Below, piece by piece: positions 13,442 through 16,338 of a stretch of 16,338 nt of DNA. A model generated the notes under the pieces. That model searched no databases, was not told where the DNA came from, and saw nothing but the letters and a program-made list of their open reading frames with translations. Location of the stretch: NCBI GenBank assembly GCA_042096455.1, contig JBELLU010000039.1, positions 1 through 16,338 of the forward strand. Reading direction: 5' to 3'. The number at the start of each line of letters is the position of its first letter. The first letter of the stretch is position 1. Origin of the DNA: UBA7445 sp042096455 (GTDB lineage Bacteria > Verrucomicrobiota > Verrucomicrobiia > Opitutales > Coraliomargaritaceae). The position numbers and the translations under genes were made by a program.

Positions 13442-13808
13442 AACGCAGAGGAGCAGAGGAACGGAGAGATATTCATTAGATCCATAACTCCGATTCTTTG
13501 ATCCTCTGCGTTTGTTACATCCATAACTCCGATTCTTTGATTCTCTGCGTTTATTATATCCACAACTCCGATTCTTTGANNNNNNNNNNNNNNNNNNNNN
13601 NNNNNNNNNNNNNNNNNNNNNNNNNNNNNNNNNNNNNNNNNNNNNNNNNNNNNNNNNNNNNNNNNNNNNNNNNNNNNNNCGATTCTTTGATTCTCTGCGT
13701 TTATTATATCCACAACTCCGATTCTTTGATTCTCCGCGTTTATTAAATCAATAACTCCGATTCTTTGATTCTCCGCGTTTTTCTATAACTCCAATCCTCT
13801 GCGTTTAA
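13442..13808. repeat. 39-bp tandem repeat array, interrupted by a scaffold gap
   Basis: Copies with a period of exactly 39 bp lie at 13481-13519, 13520-13558, 13559-13579 (cut by the gap), 13680-13708 (cut by the gap), 13709-13747 and 13748-13783; a shortened last copy (13784-13808) has lost about 10 bases. Each unit has ACTCCGATTCTTTGAT followed by TCTGCGTTT or TCCGCGTTT. The outer copies differ at a few positions, the inner ones almost not. The left edge (13442-13451) is AACGCAGAGG, the inverse of the CCTCTGCGTT at the right edge (13796-13805). CTCTGCGTT-like words resemble dispersed intergenic repeats seen in many environmental bacteria; that comparison is from memory. Confidence 0.93.
13580..13679. 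other. Assembly gap of 100 N
   Basis: Exactly 100 undetermined bases stand within the repeat array. The visible units on the two sides are out of phase by 33 bases when the gap is taken at face value (111 bases between unit starts is not a multiple of 39). The number is therefore probably a placeholder, and the true copy number is unknown. Confidence 0.98.
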
Positions 13809-14393
13809 ATGAAGCAGCGTTTAACCCAACTCGTCCACGATCGAATTAAAGCCCACTTGCGCCCGGGTGAATCCGCGGTCGATGCCACTGCCGGGAATGG
13901 ACACGACAGTCTCCTGCTGGCGGAACAGGTGGGTGCGACCGGACGGGTCTGCGCGATCGATGTGCAGGCTGCCGCCATCGCTGCCACGCGGGAATGTCTG
14001 CGCGAAGCGGGTTGCCTCGAGCAAGTGCAGCTCCATCAGGACAATCATGCCACCGTGATGGCGGCCCTTGCGGAGCAATCGCCCGCCACCGCACGCGTGA
14101 TCGTTTTTAATCTCGGCTACCTGCCCGGCAGCGAAAAGACCGTTCAAACACAGGCGGGCGACACCCTGACGGCCTTGGATGCCAGCGGCCGCCTCCTTGC
14201 GCCGGACGGGCTCCTGCTCGTGACGGCGTACCGCGCGCACCCCGGCGGGGCGAACGAGGCGGAAGCGGTGGCCTCGTGGATGCGTGCAAAGGAATCGGAA
14301 GGCTGGCGAGTGGAGTGCCACGACCCCGCCCCGGGCAAGAAAGTCCTGCCCCCCGTGCTCTGGATTATTGCGCCTCCGCGGCGGAGTCCTTGA
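13809..14393 (+). CDS. mnmM: SAM-dependent methyltransferase, YtqB/MnmM family
   Basis: This 194-residue class I methyltransferase belongs to the YtqB family (Pfam rRNA_methylase). Family members have been shown to act as MnmM, methylating nm5(s2)U34 of tRNA to mnm5(s2)U. The SAM loop is VDATAGNGHDS (24-34) with acidic Asp51 closing strand 2; the family's own mark is NLGYLPG (101-107), followed by T-rich TLTALD (119-124) and YRAHPGGANE (141-150). Length is typical. The start is the ATG at 13809, one base after the repeat array ends, so any promoter must lie within the repeats or upstream. The stop lies 26 nt inside the end of the convergent DUF4838 gene. With the MnmC2-like oxidase upstream it would complete the pathway that MnmC performs in Enterobacteria; this pairing is inference. 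Confidence 0.87.
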   Translation: MKQRLTQLVHDRIKAHLRPGESAVDATAGNGHDSLLLAEQVGATGRVCAIDVQAAAIAATRECLREAGCLEQVQLHQDNHATVMAALAEQSPATARVIVFNLGYLPGSEKTVQTQAGDTLTALDASGRLLAPDGLLLVTAYRAHPGGANEAEAVASWMRAKESEGWRVECHDPAPGKKVLPPVLWIIAPPRRSP

Positions 14394-16338
14394 GTGCCGC
14401 GTGCACTTGGGCGCGCACAACCTTTAAGTAATCGCCCGGATATTGGCGCTCCGTTTTCAAACGAATTTGAAGAAACGCCGCCTCCTCCGGTGAGCGCACC
14501 GGAATAAAAAAACGATAGCTTCGCCCAGCGGCGTCGTTCGGCAATTGCAGGAGTTTGTCATTCCGAATCTTTTTCTTGTCAGCATCCCTCCAAATCGCCT
14601 GCACAAAAGTCCGATTGTCCGGACTGTTTCGAGCTTCGATTTCAAATTCTATCACGTAATCGCGGGTATTTTTCAAACGTACATCGCTGTACAAATTCAC
14701 ATAGTCTGCATGCGTAATGAGAAGGCCGGCATTCTCCGAGGCAGGCGCAATACGCAGATGCTCCGCGGCGCGCAGACCGAGGGACCAATCATAGATTTTG
14801 GGAATGCTCGGCTCATAGAATGTTCGGGCTCGGGTCATTCCAAATTGATGCCTGAGATCCTCGTTCCAGAAGACTTTCTCAAACGTCTCCGGATGCTCCG
14901 CCCAACGTGTGGCAACCTCAAGATTCGCGGCATAGTCCCCGAGATCCAGTCCATCCAACGAAGCTCCCAGTCGCGCCACCACCCCCAACGCCATCGGCAC
15001 CGGGTCGGACTGATTCAAGCGCATGAAGTATTCAAGCCGCGCGTGCATGGGATCCTGCAAAAGATCCTCCGCATACCCTTCAAAGCTGAGCCGCGCCTTG
15101 AGGAAGGTTCCGATTTTACCCGCGAGCGAGGGGCTTTCTGCCAGAGTCGCATCCACCAGTTCGCGCCGCGCGGTCTGATATGCGGCGTACTGTTCCGTAA
15201 AGCCGAAAGCTTCGGACACCACCGCCATGCGTTTCGCGTAGACTGAATCGGCCGGTACGCGCGCCCGACCCGCCTCGATTGAAGCACGCATTTCCCGCAA
15301 AACCGTCGGCGGAAAGAGTTCGATCGCGGCTTCGTCCAGATAATGCTTGATCCAACACCACTCCCCTTCATGGGCGTTGCGGTGCGCCTCCGCCGTTTCG
15401 TAGAAAGTGCGCATCGTTTCCGCCGCCGGCCCGAAGAAGGTGGTGTAGTATTCATCCAGCAATTCCTCTGCATCCTGATAGGGATCCCACAAGAGCCGCG
15501 AGGCCAACCATGCCTTGCCACCATCCAAGCCCCATGCCGAGGGCAGTTGCGAATAAAACACCGTCACCTTGTTCTTCGCCAGGTGCTTGAGGCTCTCCGC
15601 GATCCATTTATTGAATTGGCGAGGATAGGGGTAGGGCGAACCAAAATAATAATCCCAAGTGGCGATCCGCTTCGCCCCGCTCCGCGACCAACGTTTTATA
15701 AGGGCAAGGTCATCCAGACGATAGTTGGGATCGTGCCACTGCGCGCGGTCTGAAGTAAGCACCGGCATGACCCGGGGGTGCAGCTTAAAGCCCGGCGATT
15801 GTTCCGTCCAATAATAGGCCAGTGCGGTAAGGTAGCGGTCTTCCCCGTCAGGTGTCTTCCATGCACCCCCCTCATCAAAGACTTGCTTTGCCACCGCATT
15901 CATAAAACGGAAAACATAGTCCGAGAAATTCGGGCGCCTGCGGTAAAACTCCATCTCCCCGAAAAATTCGCGGGTCTGTGCCTGCCCATCGAAATTGGTG
16001 TTATCATTAATCGAGAGCGAGAAACTGACACTTTCAGGATTCGCCGCAAAATGCTCCAAGGCCGCTTCTGCCGCAATTTCCACCGCCCGTGGATGCAAGA
16101 GATCCGGCATCGCGTCATAAGCCCCGCTGCCCTTCGGGATTTTCTTAACCCCCCGCACCACCGGAAAAATCTCCGGGTCAGTGGCGTAGACCGCAGGTGT
16201 GAAGACCCTCGCCATGTTGTGATTGAAGCTGTAACCCCCGACCAAACGATTCCGTCGTCCAAAGTCGTTATTCATCGGATACATCCTACGCTGCACAAAA
16301 GCGGGTGAACGCGACCCGAAGCGTTCCGGAAAAAAGCG
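14365..16338 (-). CDS. DUF4838 domain protein, polysaccharide-related (5' end missing)
   Basis: The frame is open from the right edge, so the N-terminus lies outside the window and 657 residues are seen. The part before the first in-window start codon (FFPERFGSR) already fits the family, so a start at 16296 is not credible. DUF4838 proteins are large, often exported proteins found in Bacteroidota and Verrucomicrobiota near glycoside hydrolases, with a TIM-barrel-like core distantly related to alpha-glucuronidase and hexosaminidase enzymes; their activity is not settled. Seen here are FSLSINDNTNFDG, IATWDYYFGSPYPYPRQ, then YSQLPSAWGLDGGKAWLASRL, LWDP and YYTTFFGPAAETM, which match the conserved C-terminal part. 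A beta-rich domain, perhaps carbohydrate binding, fills the last 130 residues. The stop overlaps the end of mnmM by 29 nt, tail to tail. Confidence 0.8.
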   Translation of the reverse strand, partial: RFFPERFGSRSPAFVQRRMYPMNNDFGRRNRLVGGYSFNHNMARVFTPAVYATDPEIFPVVRGVKKIPKGSGAYDAMPDLLHPRAVEIAAEAALEHFAANPESVSFSLSINDNTNFDGQAQTREFFGEMEFYRRRPNFSDYVFRFMNAVAKQVFDEGGAWKTPDGEDRYLTALAYYWTEQSPGFKLHPRVMPVLTSDRAQWHDPNYRLDDLALIKRWSRSGAKRIATWDYYFGSPYPYPRQFNKWIAESLKHLAKNKVTVFYSQLPSAWGLDGGKAWLASRLLWDPYQDAEELLDEYYTTFFGPAAETMRTFYETAEAHRNAHEGEWCWIKHYLDEAAIELFPPTVLREMRASIEAGRARVPADSVYAKRMAVVSEAFGFTEQYAAYQTARRELVDATLAESPSLAGKIGTFLKARLSFEGYAEDLLQDPMHARLEYFMRLNQSDPVPMALGVVARLGASLDGLDLGDYAANLEVATRWAEHPETFEKVFWNEDLRHQFGMTRARTFYEPSIPKIYDWSLGLRAAEHLRIAPASENAGLLITHADYVNLYSDVRLKNTRDYVIEFEIEARNSPDNRTFVQAIWRDADKKKIRNDKLLQLPNDAAGRSYRFFIPVRSPEEAAFLQIRLKTERQYPGDYLKVVRAQVHAALKDSAAEAQ

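Noticed and set aside
13432..13746. Repeat-encoded proteins on both strands across the array.
   Set aside because: The repeat unit is 39 bases, a multiple of three, so any open frame stays open through all copies. The frames also cross the gap of unknown length. There is no start, composition or family support.
13481..13808. CRISPR array.
   Set aside because: Units follow each other directly with no unique spacers, there is no leader, and no cas gene is in the window.
16294..16296. GTG as the start of the DUF4838 gene.
   Set aside because: The frame stays open to the right edge and its residues there (FFPERFGSR) already match the family, so the true start is outside the window.

Overview
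The window is about 16.3 kb of moderately GC-rich bacterial chromosome with 13 protein-coding genes, one of them cut by the right edge, and no RNA genes, phage or insertion sequences that I can support. The gene content suggests a free-living heterotroph of the Verrucomicrobiota, perhaps Opitutae-like. The pointers are start codons without Shine-Dalgarno sequences, a DUF4838-type polysaccharide-related protein, OpcA beside Zwf, FolE2, and a fused 2-oxoacid dehydrogenase. This assignment is an inference from gene style, not a measured phylogeny.

Layout. Positions 10-2372 hold three minus-strand genes: folE2 (GTP cyclohydrolase), a YfcD-like Nudix hydrolase and hisH. A divergent intergenic region (2373-2547) with a TATAAT hexamer and a perfect palindrome separates them from a plus-strand pair, walJ/yycJ (MBL-fold hydrolase) and pyk (pyruvate kinase). 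A small anchored or secreted protein of unknown function follows. Positions 12265-5399 on the minus strand hold five co-directional genes: yraN, zwf, opcA, a very large E1alpha-E1beta-E2 2-oxoacid dehydrogenase fusion, and a stand-alone metal-binding and membrane N-terminus of a CcoI/FixI-type copper ATPase. The zwf-opcA pair should feed the oxidative pentose phosphate route and NADPH; the fusion should make acyl-CoA from a 2-oxoacid, probably branched-chain.

Positions 12331-14393 on the plus strand carry an FAD oxidoreductase resembling the C-terminal half of MnmC and a YtqB/MnmM-family methyltransferase. Together they could replace bifunctional MnmC in modifying tRNA wobble uridine. Between them lies a 39-bp tandem repeat array interrupted by a 100-N scaffold gap; it runs up to the methyltransferase start codon. 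The right end (14365-16338, minus) is a DUF4838 protein whose start lies outside the window.

The items most worth a second look are the single-chain E1alpha/E1beta/E2 enzyme without a recognisable E3-binding domain, the MnmC2-like/MnmM pair split by the repeat array, the ATPase-less CcoI-type protein, and a 26-bp perfect palindrome inside yraN.
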